DNA from: SZUA-584 sp964441275
GTDB lineage: Bacteria > Bacillota > Clostridia > Christensenellales > SZUA-584
DNA length: 64,000 bases
Assembly: GCA_964441275.1 (NCBI GenBank)
Contig: CAYTUG010000006.1
Span: 28,328 to 92,327, forward strand
Direction: 5' to 3'
Shown: one piece after another, positions 26,783 to 35,905 of the stretch
Layout: each line of letters opens with the position of its first letter
How positions within the stretch are numbered: the first letter of the stretch is position 1
Notes under the pieces: generated by a model
Databases searched by the model: none
What the model saw: the letters and a program-made list of their open reading frames with translations, nothing else
Told to the model about the DNA's origin: nothing
Made by a program: the position numbers and the translations under genes

Positions 26783-28573
26783 TTGGCTGTTGAAGCAAAG
26801 CTGCAGTCGGCAACGAAACTTGAACCGGCGGCTGTTGGGGCAATAAAAAAACACTTCGAATCAATTGTCGGCGATGAACTTGCTCTCGAGACAGAGATAT
26901 GCCCCGATATAATTGGAGGGTTTATTGTTGTTATTGGCGATAAGATTTACGATAACAGCGTTAGGGCGCATATCGATGATATAAAAAAATACATTGCCGG
27001 AAAACATATGTTTTCTGATATTAACAAAGCCGGCGCTGATTTTAAAATCTCAAGCGAACCTATTAAAAAGCTAATAGACGAGTACAAACCGGAATCGGAT
27101 TTTGGAGAAATAGGAACGGTTAAATATTCGGGAGACGGAATTGCGCATGTCGCCGGGCTAAAGGGGTGCAAATACGGCGGGCTGTTGGAATTTGAAAACA
27201 ATTGTTTTGGTATTGTAATGAATCTTTCGCATGGCGAAGTTGGGGCGGTGCTGCTTGATAATATTACCGACGCAGGCGCGGGTTCAAGCGTGCGGGACAC
27301 AGGCGGCGTTGTTAAGGTTCCGGTTGGGGACGCGTTAAAGGGAAGAATAGTAAATCCGTTGGGCATGCCTATTGACGGCAAAGGCAAAATAATTGCCGAT
27401 AACTATATGCCGATAGAATCCGAAGCGCCCAGCATATTTGACAGAAAAAATGTGGAAGAGCCTCTTGAAACGGGGATAATGTTTATTGACAGCATGATAC
27501 CCATAGGCAAGGGGCAAAGAGAGCTAATTATAGGAGACAGGCAAACAGGCAAAACCGCAATCGCAATTGATACTATATTAAACCAGCATGATAAAAATGT
27601 TGTGTGCGTATACGTTGCGATAGGGCAAAAAGCGTCAACAATATCAAGTATAGTAAATACTTTAGAGTCTCAAGGAGCGCTTTCTTATACCGTGGTGGTT
27701 GCGTCTACGAGCAGCGATGCGCCTGCGATGCAATACATTGCGCCGTACGCGGGCTGCGCAATAGCCGAACAATTCATGCACGCGGGGAAAGATGTGCTTG
27801 TGGTATACGATGATCTGTCAAAGCACGCTGTCGCTTACAGGACGATGTCGCTGCTGCTTCGCAGACCGCCCGGACGGGAAGCATACCCCGGGGACGTATT
27901 CTATCTGCATTCAAGGCTTTTAGAGCGTGCGGCTTGTTTGTCTTCAAAACTTGGGGGCGGCTCGCTTACTGCATTGCCTATAATTGAAACTATGGCAGGC
28001 GATATTTCCGCCTATATTCCAACAAACGTAATATCAATTACAGACGGCCAAATATTTTTGGAATCCGAGCTGTTTAATGCAGGGATAAGACCGGCGGTTA
28101 ACGTAGGGCTGTCCGTTTCAAGGGTTGGAGGTAACGCGCAGATTAATGCAATGCGTAAAGTGGCGGGCAGGCTCAGGCTTGATTTAGCCCAATATCGCGA
28201 ATTGGCCGTTTTCGCAAGGTTTGCTTCCGAGCTGGATAAAACCACGCAAGAGACGTTAGAGCAAGGGGTTCGGCTTACGGAAGCATTAAAGCAGGAGCAG
28301 TACGATCCGCTTTCAATGGTTACCCAAGTGATGACACTGCATCTGGCAACCAACAAACACCTGTTAAGAATACCCAAGGAACATGTAAAACCTTTCTGTA
28401 AAAAGTACGTTGAGTACGCTAATACAAGATGTTTGCATGTGCGGGAGGATATAGAAAAGACGGGCGATCTGTCGGAAGAACATGTGGAAATTCTAAACGA
28501 AGCTGCGCGAGAGTTCTTTATGATGTACGCAAAAGAGAACAATATTCCGGTAAAACCGAAGGAAGCCAAATAA
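26783..28573 (+). CDS. atpA: Fused F1 subunit: delta (OSCP) C-terminal domain + ATP synthase alpha
   Basis: A 596-residue protein. Residues 1 to about 72 match the C-terminal domain of subunit delta/OSCP: ICPDIIGGFIVVIGDKIYDN followed by SVRAHIDDIKKYI, the same pattern as the family's GGxxxRxGDxxxDxSxRxxL. After a short linker, a complete alpha subunit begins near residue 91 (SSEPIKKLIDEYKPES, then GEIGTVKYSGDGIAHVAGL), with Walker A GDRQTGKTA near residue 251 and the usual C-terminal helical domain. The six-helix N-terminal delta domain, which normally docks on alpha, is absent and not encoded elsewhere in the operon. Start is TTG 26783 with GGTGGGG upstream, two bases after atpF. Confidence 0.92.
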   Translation: MAVEAKLQSATKLEPAAVGAIKKHFESIVGDELALETEICPDIIGGFIVVIGDKIYDNSVRAHIDDIKKYIAGKHMFSDINKAGADFKISSEPIKKLIDEYKPESDFGEIGTVKYSGDGIAHVAGLKGCKYGGLLEFENNCFGIVMNLSHGEVGAVLLDNITDAGAGSSVRDTGGVVKVPVGDALKGRIVNPLGMPIDGKGKIIADNYMPIESEAPSIFDRKNVEEPLETGIMFIDSMIPIGKGQRELIIGDRQTGKTAIAIDTILNQHDKNVVCVYVAIGQKASTISSIVNTLESQGALSYTVVVASTSSDAPAMQYIAPYAGCAIAEQFMHAGKDVLVVYDDLSKHAVAYRTMSLLLRRPPGREAYPGDVFYLHSRLLERAACLSSKLGGGSLTALPIIETMAGDISAYIPTNVISITDGQIFLESELFNAGIRPAVNVGLSVSRVGGNAQINAMRKVAGRLRLDLAQYRELAVFARFASELDKTTQETLEQGVRLTEALKQEQYDPLSMVTQVMTLHLATNKHLLRIPKEHVKPFCKKYVEYANTRCLHVREDIEKTGDLSEEHVEILNEAAREFFMMYAKENNIPVKPKEAK

Positions 28574-28574
28574 A

Positions 28575-29438
28575 ATGATGAATATTGCAGACATAAAGCA
28601 CAGCATCAAATCAATATCGGAAACCGACCAGATAACCCGTGCCATGCATCTGATATCGACATCAAAGATGAAAAAGGCAGTTGGCCGCTATCAGGCGAAC
28701 CATGCTCATTTTGTTCGTATACAGTCCGAGCTTAAAAACATTCTTATGCACACGCAAGAGCTCAAGCACCCTTATTTAGGCGAAAGCGAAGCTAAAAGAG
28801 CGGCGTATGTTGTAATTGCCGCAGATAAAGGGCTGTGCGGAGGATATAACCACAACGTGCTAAATTTAGCGGCGGAGCATATGCAAAACTGCAAGCAGCG
28901 TTACATAATCACGATAGGCCAGCAGGCGCGCGTTTTTTTTGACCGTATCGGCTATATGGTAGATATAGAATTTTTGCATGCGGCAAATAACCCCACGTTG
29001 TACAATGCAAGGGCAATAACGAGGGATATACTCGATTTATACGATAACAGATTGATGGACGAAGTATATATCGTATACACAAGTTTTATTTCTGTGCTCA
29101 GGCAAGAGCCGCAGGTAGTTAAGCTGCTTCCCATGTCTATGGCTAATTTGGTCGATGTAGAAACGGAACTTTACCATACTACTGAGCTGTTTTACCATCC
29201 GTCCCGCAAAGCGGTTTTTGACAGGCTTATTCCGCAGTATATTGTCGGGCTGACATACGGCTGCCTTGTGCAATCATTTGCAAGCGAACAGTGCGCACGC
29301 ATGAATGCGATGGAAAATGCAACTAAAAACGCAGATGAGATGATAAACAAACTGTCGCTAAGATACAACAGCGCAAGACAATCGGCGATAACGGAAGAGA
29401 TTACGGAGATTATGGGCGCACTCGAAACGTTAAAATAG
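28575..29438 (+). CDS. atpG: F-type ATP synthase subunit gamma
   Basis: A 287-residue central rotor shaft. N-terminal helix DIKHSIKSISETDQITRAMH with STSKMKKA, the central Rossmann-like domain (VVIAADKGLCGGYN), and the C-terminal helix ending RQSAITEEITEIMGALETLK are all typical. It starts one base after atpA ends and is followed by atpD within 10 bases. Confidence 0.96.
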   Translation: MMNIADIKHSIKSISETDQITRAMHLISTSKMKKAVGRYQANHAHFVRIQSELKNILMHTQELKHPYLGESEAKRAAYVVIAADKGLCGGYNHNVLNLAAEHMQNCKQRYIITIGQQARVFFDRIGYMVDIEFLHAANNPTLYNARAITRDILDLYDNRLMDEVYIVYTSFISVLRQEPQVVKLLPMSMANLVDVETELYHTTELFYHPSRKAVFDRLIPQYIVGLTYGCLVQSFASEQCARMNAMENATKNADEMINKLSLRYNSARQSAITEEITEIMGALETLK

Positions 29439-29447
29439 GAGATGAAA

Positions 29448-30845
29448 ATGTCGAGCAACAAAACGACGGGCAGCGGCGAACTTATTCGCATTACCGGCCC
29501 GGTTTTAGACGTAAAATTTGACAAAGGGAATTTGCCCGCGCTGCTCAATGCGCTGATTATTCGGCTTGAAAACAAAGAAATTTGGCTTGAGGTAGCCATG
29601 CATATAGGCGATAACACGGTGCGCTGCATAGCTTTGCACGCAACCGAAGGGCTTAGCTGCGGGCTGCGCGTTATTGATACGGGAGATAAAATAAAAGTGC
29701 CCGTGGGCAGTCAAACGCTCGGAAGGGTTATCAACGTTATAGGAGAGCCAATAGACGGCAAAGGAGAAATTAAAGCGGAAACATTGCCAATACATAGGCA
29801 ACCTCCGAGGTTTTCGGATCAATATCCGGCTACCCAAATCTTTGAAACGGGAATAAAGGTTATAGACCTTTTAACCCCGTATGCAAAGGGCGGTAAAATT
29901 GGTCTTTTTGGCGGCGCGGGGGTAGGCAAGACGGTGCTTATAATGGAGCTTATCCGCAATATTGCTACCGAACACGGAGGTTATTCGGTTTTCGCAGGGG
30001 TTGGAGAGCGCAGCCGCGAAGGGCACGAGCTGGTTGAGAGCATGAGAGAATCAGGCGTAATAGATAAAACTTGTCTTGCTTTCGGCCAGATGAACGAGCC
30101 GCCCGGCTCTCGAATGCGGATTGCTTTGACAGGCTTAACTCTTGCGGAACACATACGCGACGAGCAAAACAGCGATGTGCTGCTGTTCATAGATAATATT
30201 TACCGTTATATACAGGCGGGTTCGGAGGTTTCGGCTCTGCTCGGACGAATACCGTCTGCCGTTGGTTACCAGCCTACCCTTGCAAGCGAATTGGGCATGC
30301 TGCAAGAGCGGATAACGTCCACCAAAAAAGGCTCTATTACATCTGTTCAGGCTATCTATGTGCCCGCGGACGACCTGACGGACCCCGCGCCCGCAACCAC
30401 ATTTGCGCACCTCGACGCGACTACCGTTTTATCCCGGCAAATTTCCGAGCTTGGAATATACCCGGCAATAAATCCGCTCGAATCGTCTTCCCGAATACTC
30501 GATCCGCGGATCGTTGGGAAGAAACATTATGATGTGGCAAGGCGCGTTAAGGCTGTGCTTCAAAGGTACAGGGAGCTGCAAGACATTATCGCCATACTTG
30601 GAATGGAAGAGCTGTCGGAAGAAGATAAAACGGCAGTTTTTCGCGCAAGAAAGATACAGCGGTTTTTCTCGCAGCCTATGTCGGCCGCCGAATCGTTTTC
30701 GGGGATACCCGGAAAGTATATACCGCTTTCGAACACTATAGAGAGCTTTCGTGCCGTTATTGACGGGGAGGCGGACGATATACCCGAAGCGGCGTTTTAC
30801 ATGGCGGGAGACATTGAAGATGTTAAAGCAAAAGGCAGGGTGTAA
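29448..30845 (+). CDS. atpD: F-type ATP synthase subunit beta
   Basis: The 465-residue catalytic subunit. Walker A GGAGVGKTVLI near residue 156, GVGERSREGHE with the catalytic Glu, Walker B VLLFIDNIYRY (Tyr replaces the usual Phe twice), and QAGSEVSALLGR followed by PSAVGYQPTLA are present. ATG 29448 is favoured because it lies seven bases from the AGGAG ribosome site; an in-frame ATG at 29442 is too close. Confidence 0.97.
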   Translation: MSSNKTTGSGELIRITGPVLDVKFDKGNLPALLNALIIRLENKEIWLEVAMHIGDNTVRCIALHATEGLSCGLRVIDTGDKIKVPVGSQTLGRVINVIGEPIDGKGEIKAETLPIHRQPPRFSDQYPATQIFETGIKVIDLLTPYAKGGKIGLFGGAGVGKTVLIMELIRNIATEHGGYSVFAGVGERSREGHELVESMRESGVIDKTCLAFGQMNEPPGSRMRIALTGLTLAEHIRDEQNSDVLLFIDNIYRYIQAGSEVSALLGRIPSAVGYQPTLASELGMLQERITSTKKGSITSVQAIYVPADDLTDPAPATTFAHLDATTVLSRQISELGIYPAINPLESSSRILDPRIVGKKHYDVARRVKAVLQRYRELQDIIAILGMEELSEEDKTAVFRARKIQRFFSQPMSAAESFSGIPGKYIPLSNTIESFRAVIDGEADDIPEAAFYMAGDIEDVKAKGRV

Positions 30846-30848
30846 GCT

Positions 30849-31265
30849 GTGGCTTCAAAGTTCTTGTTAGAGATTATAACCCCGGAAAGAGAGTTTTTCA
30901 AAGCGGAAGTTGACAGCGTGATTTTCCCCACTACCGACGGGTACATGAGCGTGCACAAAATGCACGAACCTATGGTTGCCGCAATATCTGTAGGGGATAT
31001 AAAAATCAACATAGACGGGCAGTGGAAGCTATGCACCACATCCGAAGGCATTATACAGGTTTGGCCGGAAAAAACAATAATTATTTCGCAAGCGGTTGAA
31101 TGGCCTGAAGAGATCGATTTGTATCGTGCGCAGCAGGCGCGCGAACGCGCGCAAGAACGCTTGCAGCAAGCGCAAAGCCGGCAGGAATATATGCGAAGCC
31201 AAATATCGCTTGCTCGCGCTATGGTGCGGCTGCGGTTTGGCCGGAAACGCCAAAACATTGATTAA
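30849..31265 (+). CDS. atpC: F-type ATP synthase subunit epsilon
   Basis: A 138-residue F1 stalk subunit with the N-terminal beta-sandwich (FLLEIITPEREFFKAEVDSV, GYMSVHKMHEPMVA) and a C-terminal two-helix part rich in Arg, Gln and Ala (AQQARERAQERLQQAQSRQE). The C-terminal helices are those that can inhibit ATP hydrolysis in other bacteria. GTG start four bases after atpD; last gene of the operon. Confidence 0.94.
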   Translation: MASKFLLEIITPEREFFKAEVDSVIFPTTDGYMSVHKMHEPMVAAISVGDIKINIDGQWKLCTTSEGIIQVWPEKTIIISQAVEWPEEIDLYRAQQARERAQERLQQAQSRQEYMRSQISLARAMVRLRFGRKRQNID

Positions 31266-31367
31266 CATTTTGTATTAAACACAATGCAGCGCGGCTTAAC
31301 TTGTATAAAATTTTGACTTTAGTCGATAATCAAACCAACAAAACAACTGTCAAAGCAAGGAGTTAAA

Positions 31368-31940
31368 ATGGTTGGAGAAAGAGCGACTAAAATGCTTATA
31401 ATAAGCAGCGCGCGAACGTTATTTACTGAAAAAGGGTATGACAATACGCCGGTAGAAGAAATTTGTGCGTTGGCCGGAATAGCTAAGGGAACATTTTTTT
31501 ATTATTTTGCCAGCAAACAATCAATAGTGCGCCATATTCTTGCTGCACAGCTCAAAGAGTATGTGCAAAGGCTTAAAGCGCAAATAGCTACGTTAAAAGA
31601 TGCGGTATCAAAGACGGAATACTTTATTGCGGCGCTGCTTGAAAACGGCAATTGTGAATGCGATTTTTACTTTAAAGCCGCCCAAAGCGAATGGTATGTT
31701 ACGGTGCTTCAAGAGGAGCGAAAAGCCGCATTGCTTCCCTTGCTTTTGGATATTGTATATCAAGGCGTTTACGAAGGATATTTTCACGTCAAATACCCGG
31801 ATGTTGTTGCGCAGGTTGCATTTTCCGGAATCGATTCTTTTCTGCACTATTGCCCGCAATTTGAAGATGAAGCAAAGAACGGGATATGTGAAATAGCCGC
31901 CAAAACTTTGGGTATAAGGTATGCGGACTTGGCTATTTGA
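31368..31940 (+). CDS. TetR/AcrR-family transcriptional regulator
   Basis: A 190-residue repressor-type protein. The N-terminal helix-turn-helix is clear: ARTLFTEKGYDNTPVEEICA then LAGIAKGTFFYYFASKQSI (residues about 15-55). The C-terminal ligand domain is not diagnostic. The gene stands alone between atpC and the wall hydrolase; a short GACT-TT-AGTC repeat at 31316-31325 upstream might be an operator but is too short to claim. Strong AAGGAG ribosome site. The effector and targets are unknown. Confidence 0.88.
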   Translation: MVGERATKMLIISSARTLFTEKGYDNTPVEEICALAGIAKGTFFYYFASKQSIVRHILAAQLKEYVQRLKAQIATLKDAVSKTEYFIAALLENGNCECDFYFKAAQSEWYVTVLQEERKAALLPLLLDIVYQGVYEGYFHVKYPDVVAQVAFSGIDSFLHYCPQFEDEAKNGICEIAAKTLGIRYADLAI

Positions 31941-32006
31941 GCTTGCAAAACAGGCTTATTACCTTATCTCGCCTCGGGAAGATGTTACGAAATTATTACG
32001 AAAACA

Positions 32007-32035
32007 TTGACAAACCTGAACGAATGATATATCAT
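32007..32035 (+). promoter_or_regulatory. Promoter of the SleB-like hydrolase gene
   Basis: TTGACA (32007-32012), a 17-bp spacer and TATCAT (32030-32035). Confidence 0.75.
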
Positions 32036-32061
32036 GTAGCAAAAGTTTAGGAGTTAATATT

Positions 32062-33519
32062 GTGAAACGCGCGGACATCAAAAATCTGAAAATCGCGGAT
32101 AAAAAAGGCGCCGCTAAAGCGCGCAAAGTAAATGCGCAAAAGGGTTTGGACGTATCCGCACAGCTGTCCGGCGATAACGGATTGCATGTTCCCAAAACAG
32201 AAAACAAATACCGCCGAACAGATATAAAAAGGCGTCCCAAACAAAACAATACGCTATTAAAAAATATTCGTAACAACATTGTTATCTCGTTAAAAAAGAT
32301 TAAAGCGTTGATTACGGGCAAAAAATACTGCGAAAACGATGCGCTTTCTTTTGCTGTTAACCATAAGCGCCACTCAAAGAGAGAAAAACGCAGAAGGAAT
32401 ATACTTGTATACGCAGGTGCGGGATTAGTTGTAATATCCGCATTTCTTTTGATATTGTTCGGCAGTCCGTTAGCCGCGGGGCAAAATAAGCCCGCGTTGC
32501 AGCAGGCTTCCGCGGGCGATAAATATTTTGGCGAGCAGCCGCAGTTTAGAACATTGGGTGCAAAGATGCCCGTTTTGATGTCTTTTACCCCTGCGTTTGC
32601 CGATAAGTTTGATTATATACCGCCGGACGACATTGACGATTTTGATGATATTGACGACATTGATGATTATGACGATGTTGATAATACTGACGATATTCAA
32701 ACGCCCGAGCCGGAGCCCGAACCGACAAAGCCCATAAAAACAACGGCTCCCGAAAAAACCGCCGCGCCTTTGGTTGTCGATGATTTTATAGATTACTATT
32801 TAGTTAAAAAAGGTCCGTATTATAATAACATGGGTTTTTCGACCAACCATTACAATTATACAAATAAAGAGTTTACCGATTTTGCCGCTATGCTATATTA
32901 CGAGGCGCGCGGGGAAGGTATGACAGGCATGGTGGCGGTGGGCAATGTAATAATGAACCGGGTATTGTGCAGAGGCGCTTGGCCGAATGATATAACATCG
33001 GTTCTTAGTGCGCCCGGACAGTTCACCCCGTGGAAGACATATCAAAAAAACGGTGTACCTTCTGGTCAGTATTGGTCTAAAGCAAAAAAAGCGGCGCGCG
33101 CTGTTCTTGATAAGGAGCTATGGGTAATTCCGCAGGACGTTTATTTTTTCAAAAGGGGCAGCGGTGCGGGCAGCAATGTGCTTTACAAAAAAATAGGCAA
33201 CCATAATTTTTTCAGGCGCGGCTACAGCGGACGGCATCGCGGGGAAGAGATACCGCCGGCGCTTTTTGACAGGAATTATAAATATCCCCAGTACGGCTGC
33301 AAGCCCCATAAGCGAGTTTATCGGATACAGTATATGCTCAATAAGTTAGGTTACAAAGTTAAGGCGGACGGTTACTTCGGAATAACCTCAAAAGAGGCTC
33401 TTACAGAGTTTCAACGCAAAAACCGCCTTAAAGCGGACGGCGTAGCCGGGCCTTCCACCATAAAAAAGCTGATAAAAAAATTCGGTATACAAAACTATTA
33501 TGATAAATTTATAAAATAG
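32062..33519 (+). CDS. SleB-like cell wall hydrolase with membrane anchor and peptidoglycan-binding domain
   Basis: A 485-residue protein with a long basic cytoplasmic N-terminus (about 1-112), one membrane helix (ILVYAGAGLVVISAFLLIL), then an outer part. A striking Asp-rich stretch of DD-I/F/Y/V units (about residues 192-213) and a Glu-Pro/Thr linker precede the Hydrolase_2 (SleB/CwlJ) domain starting near residue 272, with the catalytic Glu in MLYYEARGEGM and the GQFTPW motif. A C-terminal PG_binding_1 domain (LNKLGYKVKADGYFG, FQRKNRLKADGVAGP) follows. The unusual order (binding domain last) and membrane anchor suggest a vegetative or mother-cell wall lytic enzyme. GTG start with AGGAG. Confidence 0.87.
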   Translation: MKRADIKNLKIADKKGAAKARKVNAQKGLDVSAQLSGDNGLHVPKTENKYRRTDIKRRPKQNNTLLKNIRNNIVISLKKIKALITGKKYCENDALSFAVNHKRHSKREKRRRNILVYAGAGLVVISAFLLILFGSPLAAGQNKPALQQASAGDKYFGEQPQFRTLGAKMPVLMSFTPAFADKFDYIPPDDIDDFDDIDDIDDYDDVDNTDDIQTPEPEPEPTKPIKTTAPEKTAAPLVVDDFIDYYLVKKGPYYNNMGFSTNHYNYTNKEFTDFAAMLYYEARGEGMTGMVAVGNVIMNRVLCRGAWPNDITSVLSAPGQFTPWKTYQKNGVPSGQYWSKAKKAARAVLDKELWVIPQDVYFFKRGSGAGSNVLYKKIGNHNFFRRGYSGRHRGEEIPPALFDRNYKYPQYGCKPHKRVYRIQYMLNKLGYKVKADGYFGITSKEALTEFQRKNRLKADGVAGPSTIKKLIKKFGIQNYYDKFIK

Positions 33520-33539
33520 AAACCGCGCAGTTGCGGTTT
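33520..33539. terminator. Hairpin between convergent transcripts (bidirectional terminator)
   Basis: A perfect 7-bp stem AAACCGC/GCGGTTT with loop GCAGTT. On the minus strand it is followed by CTATTTTATAAATTT. It probably serves both the hydrolase gene and the oxidoreductase operon. Confidence 0.55.
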
Positions 33540-33554
33540 GCCGATGTCAGAGAA

Positions 33555-34094
33555 TTAAACGCATACGCATTTTTCGCCCTCGTCCATTGCTTTTTGGTTT
33601 ACTGCAAAAAGATGGGCTTTTTTTTCTCCAAGCATATATTTTACGGCTGTAATTATGCTGTCTTTTGATAAAATGCGCGATACAGCTATATATGCGCTAA
33701 GCATAACCATGTTAGCTACGCGCGCATTACCTACTAAAGCGGCTATATCGTTAGCGGGCACGCCAAAAAAATCTATTCCATTTTGCGGGCACTTATTTTC
33801 GATAAGCGATGTGTTTACGAACAGCCTTCCGCCCGGTTTAAGATAAACCGCAAATTTATCAAGAGAAGGTTTGTTCATAACAATTACAGTATCGGCTTGG
33901 GTAACAACAGGCGAAGCGATTGGCGCAGACGATATTATTACATTACAGTTTGCGGTACCGCCGCGCATTTCAGGACCGTAAGAAGGAAGCCATGAAACAT
34001 TTTTTCCTTCAGTCATTCCCGCGTAAGCTATTGTGTGCCCCATGGTCAGCACGCCTTGGCCGCCAAAACCGGCAATAATAATTTGTTCTGTCAT
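33555..34094 (-). CDS. 2-oxoacid:ferredoxin oxidoreductase, gamma subunit (Vor/Kor type)
   Basis: The 179-residue gamma subunit with the diagnostic IIIAGFGGQGVLTMG start and PSYGPEMRGGTANCNVI. Together with alpha, beta and a ferredoxin subunit it oxidatively decarboxylates a 2-oxoacid to its acyl-CoA, reducing ferredoxin. Last gene of the four-gene operon, six bases after the beta gene. The substrate (branched 2-oxoacid or 2-oxoglutarate) cannot be fixed from this subunit. Confidence 0.92.
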   Translation of the reverse strand: MTEQIIIAGFGGQGVLTMGHTIAYAGMTEGKNVSWLPSYGPEMRGGTANCNVIISSAPIASPVVTQADTVIVMNKPSLDKFAVYLKPGGRLFVNTSLIENKCPQNGIDFFGVPANDIAALVGNARVANMVMLSAYIAVSRILSKDSIITAVKYMLGEKKAHLFAVNQKAMDEGEKCVCV

Positions 34095-34100
34095 AATGGC

Positions 34101-34835
34101 TTATGCCTCCTTATAAACGCCCAAAGGGTAATACGGGATCATGTTCTCTTTAAGCCATTCCATTGCTTCGGTTGGGCTTTTTCCCCAGTTGGTGGGGCAG
34201 GTGGACAAAAGCTCAACAAGTGAAAATCCTTTGCCTTCCATTTGAGTTTCAAACGCTTTGCGGATAGCCTTTTTGGCCTTGTTTATATTGGGGACGTCAT
34301 GAAGGGACGCGCGCGCAATATAAGCGGCGCCGTCAAGCGTGCAAAGCATCTCGCTCACGCGTATCGGATACCCGCAATGCTGTGCGTCGCGTCCATACGG
34401 CGAGGTTGTTGTTTTTTGCCCAACCAACGTTGTGGGCGCCATTTGACCGCTGGTCATCCCGTAAATCGCGTTGTTTATAAATATTGCGGTTATCTTTTCT
34501 CCGCGCGCCGCGGCGTGCACAATCTCCGCCATTCCGATTGACGCTAAATCGCCATCGCCCTGATAGGTAAACACAAGATTTTGCGGGTGCACCCTTTTTG
34601 CGCCGGTAGCAACGGCAGGGGCGCGTCCATGCGCCGCTTCGTACATATCGCAATTAAAATAGTTGTATGCAAAAACCGCACACCCAACGGGGCATACCCC
34701 AACAGCCCTGCTCTCAAGCCCCATATCCTCAATACATTCCGCTACAAGCCTGTGCGCAATGCCATGCGTGCATCCGGGGCAGTAGTGAAGCGGGACATCC
34801 CGTAACATTTTGCTTTTTTTAAATACTACTGACAT
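34101..34835 (-). CDS. 2-oxoacid:ferredoxin oxidoreductase, beta subunit (thiamine diphosphate-binding)
   Basis: The 244-residue catalytic subunit holding thiamine diphosphate: HYCPGCTHGIAHRL at the start, the TPP/Mg motif GDGDLASIGMAEIVHAA followed by INNAIYGMTSGQMAPTT. Start ATG 34835 has AAAGGAG upstream and overlaps the end of the alpha gene by 10 bases. Only one Cys pair (CPGC) is visible, so this is not a pyruvate-type beta subunit with its own iron-sulphur cluster by sight. Confidence 0.93.
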   Translation of the reverse strand: MSVVFKKSKMLRDVPLHYCPGCTHGIAHRLVAECIEDMGLESRAVGVCPVGCAVFAYNYFNCDMYEAAHGRAPAVATGAKRVHPQNLVFTYQGDGDLASIGMAEIVHAAARGEKITAIFINNAIYGMTSGQMAPTTLVGQKTTTSPYGRDAQHCGYPIRVSEMLCTLDGAAYIARASLHDVPNINKAKKAIRKAFETQMEGKGFSLVELLSTCPTNWGKSPTEAMEWLKENMIPYYPLGVYKEA

Positions 34836-35890
34836 GATTTCTCCTTTATCTTGCAAAGCTTTTCGACAATCATATCGGGGGAAGGTATAACGCCTCCGGT
34901 AGTGCCTGCAAAATGTACGGGACGCGCCCCGTTAACTGCAAGCCGGACGTCTTCAACCATCTGGCCCATGCTCATCTCTATGGCTAAAAACGCCGTGCAA
35001 TTTTTTGCCGCCGCCGCAATCACATCCGACGGGAAAGGCCACACTGTAATAGGGCGTATCATACCAACTTTTATACCGTTTTGGCGCGCTTTATCAATTG
35101 CGTTTTTGACTATCCGGGAGGTGGTGCCATAAGCAACAATACCTATTTGTGCATCGTCCATCAAATAGGTATCGTATTGAGTTTCGTTTTGCTCTATCAG
35201 CTTATATATTGCGGCGAACTGGTGGCATACTTCATTCATCTTTTCGGGTTCAATGTACAAAGAATTTATTATTGCGCGTTCTTTTTTACCGTCATAACCG
35301 GTGGCAGCCCAGGTTTTTTCGGGCAAAACGCGTTTTTTGGGGGTCTTAAATTCGACAGGCTCCATCATTTGCCCAATCATGCCATCGCCTAATATCATTG
35401 CGGGCACACGGTAACAGTCGGAAGCTTCAAACGCCTCCATAACGCAATCGGCCGCCTCTTGCACCGAGCTTGGCGCATACACGATAAGCCGGTAATCGCC
35501 GTGGCCACCGCCCTTTACAGCCTGAAAGTAATCGGACTGAGCTGCTAATATGCCCCCGAGCCCCGGACCGCTGCGTACCATATTTACTATAACGCAAGGC
35601 AGTTTGGCGCACGCAATATAGCTTATTCCTTCTTGTTTTAAACTGATCCCGGGAGAAGATGATGACGTCATAACCCGCGCGCCCGCGCCCGCCGCTCCGT
35701 AAACCATGTTTATTGCGGATACTTCGGATTCGGCCTGCAAAAAGGTGCCCCCCACCTCGGGCAGCCTGCGCGCCATATATTCGGGTATCTGATTCTGGGG
35801 CGTTATCGGATAACCAAAGAAAAAGCGGCACCCCGCCCGAACGGCCGCTTCCGCTATCGCTTCATTTCCTTTTAAAAGTAATTTAGCCAT
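34826..35890 (-). CDS. vorB: 2-oxoacid:ferredoxin oxidoreductase, alpha subunit (VorB-like)
   Basis: A 354-residue alpha subunit. It begins LLKGNEAIAEAAVRAGCRFF and FGYPITPQNQIPEYM, with FLQAESEVSAINMVYGAAGAGARVMTSSSSPG written here in pieces: FLQAESEVSAINM then GARVMTSSSSPG. This closely resembles the family annotated as 3-methyl-2-oxobutanoate (branched-chain) oxidoreductase VorB, acting in amino acid fermentation or synthesis. A 2-oxoglutarate (Kor) role is possible, especially because icd occurs at 53 kb. Second gene of the operon. Confidence 0.88.
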   Translation of the reverse strand: MAKLLLKGNEAIAEAAVRAGCRFFFGYPITPQNQIPEYMARRLPEVGGTFLQAESEVSAINMVYGAAGAGARVMTSSSSPGISLKQEGISYIACAKLPCVIVNMVRSGPGLGGILAAQSDYFQAVKGGGHGDYRLIVYAPSSVQEAADCVMEAFEASDCYRVPAMILGDGMIGQMMEPVEFKTPKKRVLPEKTWAATGYDGKKERAIINSLYIEPEKMNEVCHQFAAIYKLIEQNETQYDTYLMDDAQIGIVAYGTTSRIVKNAIDKARQNGIKVGMIRPITVWPFPSDVIAAAAKNCTAFLAIEMSMGQMVEDVRLAVNGARPVHFAGTTGGVIPSPDMIVEKLCKIKEKSCQ

Positions 35891-35905
35891 TTTACCACCT
35901 TTGTT

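Noticed and set aside
28012..28569. 185-residue minus-strand frame inside the alpha subunit gene
   Set aside because: Shadow of atpA; Ser/Cys-rich low-information protein.
31316..31325. GACT-TT-AGTC inverted repeat before the TetR gene as operator
   Set aside because: Only four paired bases on each side; too short to support, so mentioned only in passing.
32630..32700. Asp-codon repeats as a CRISPR-like or regulatory repeat
   Set aside because: They are short degenerate coding repeats inside the hydrolase gene, without spacers.
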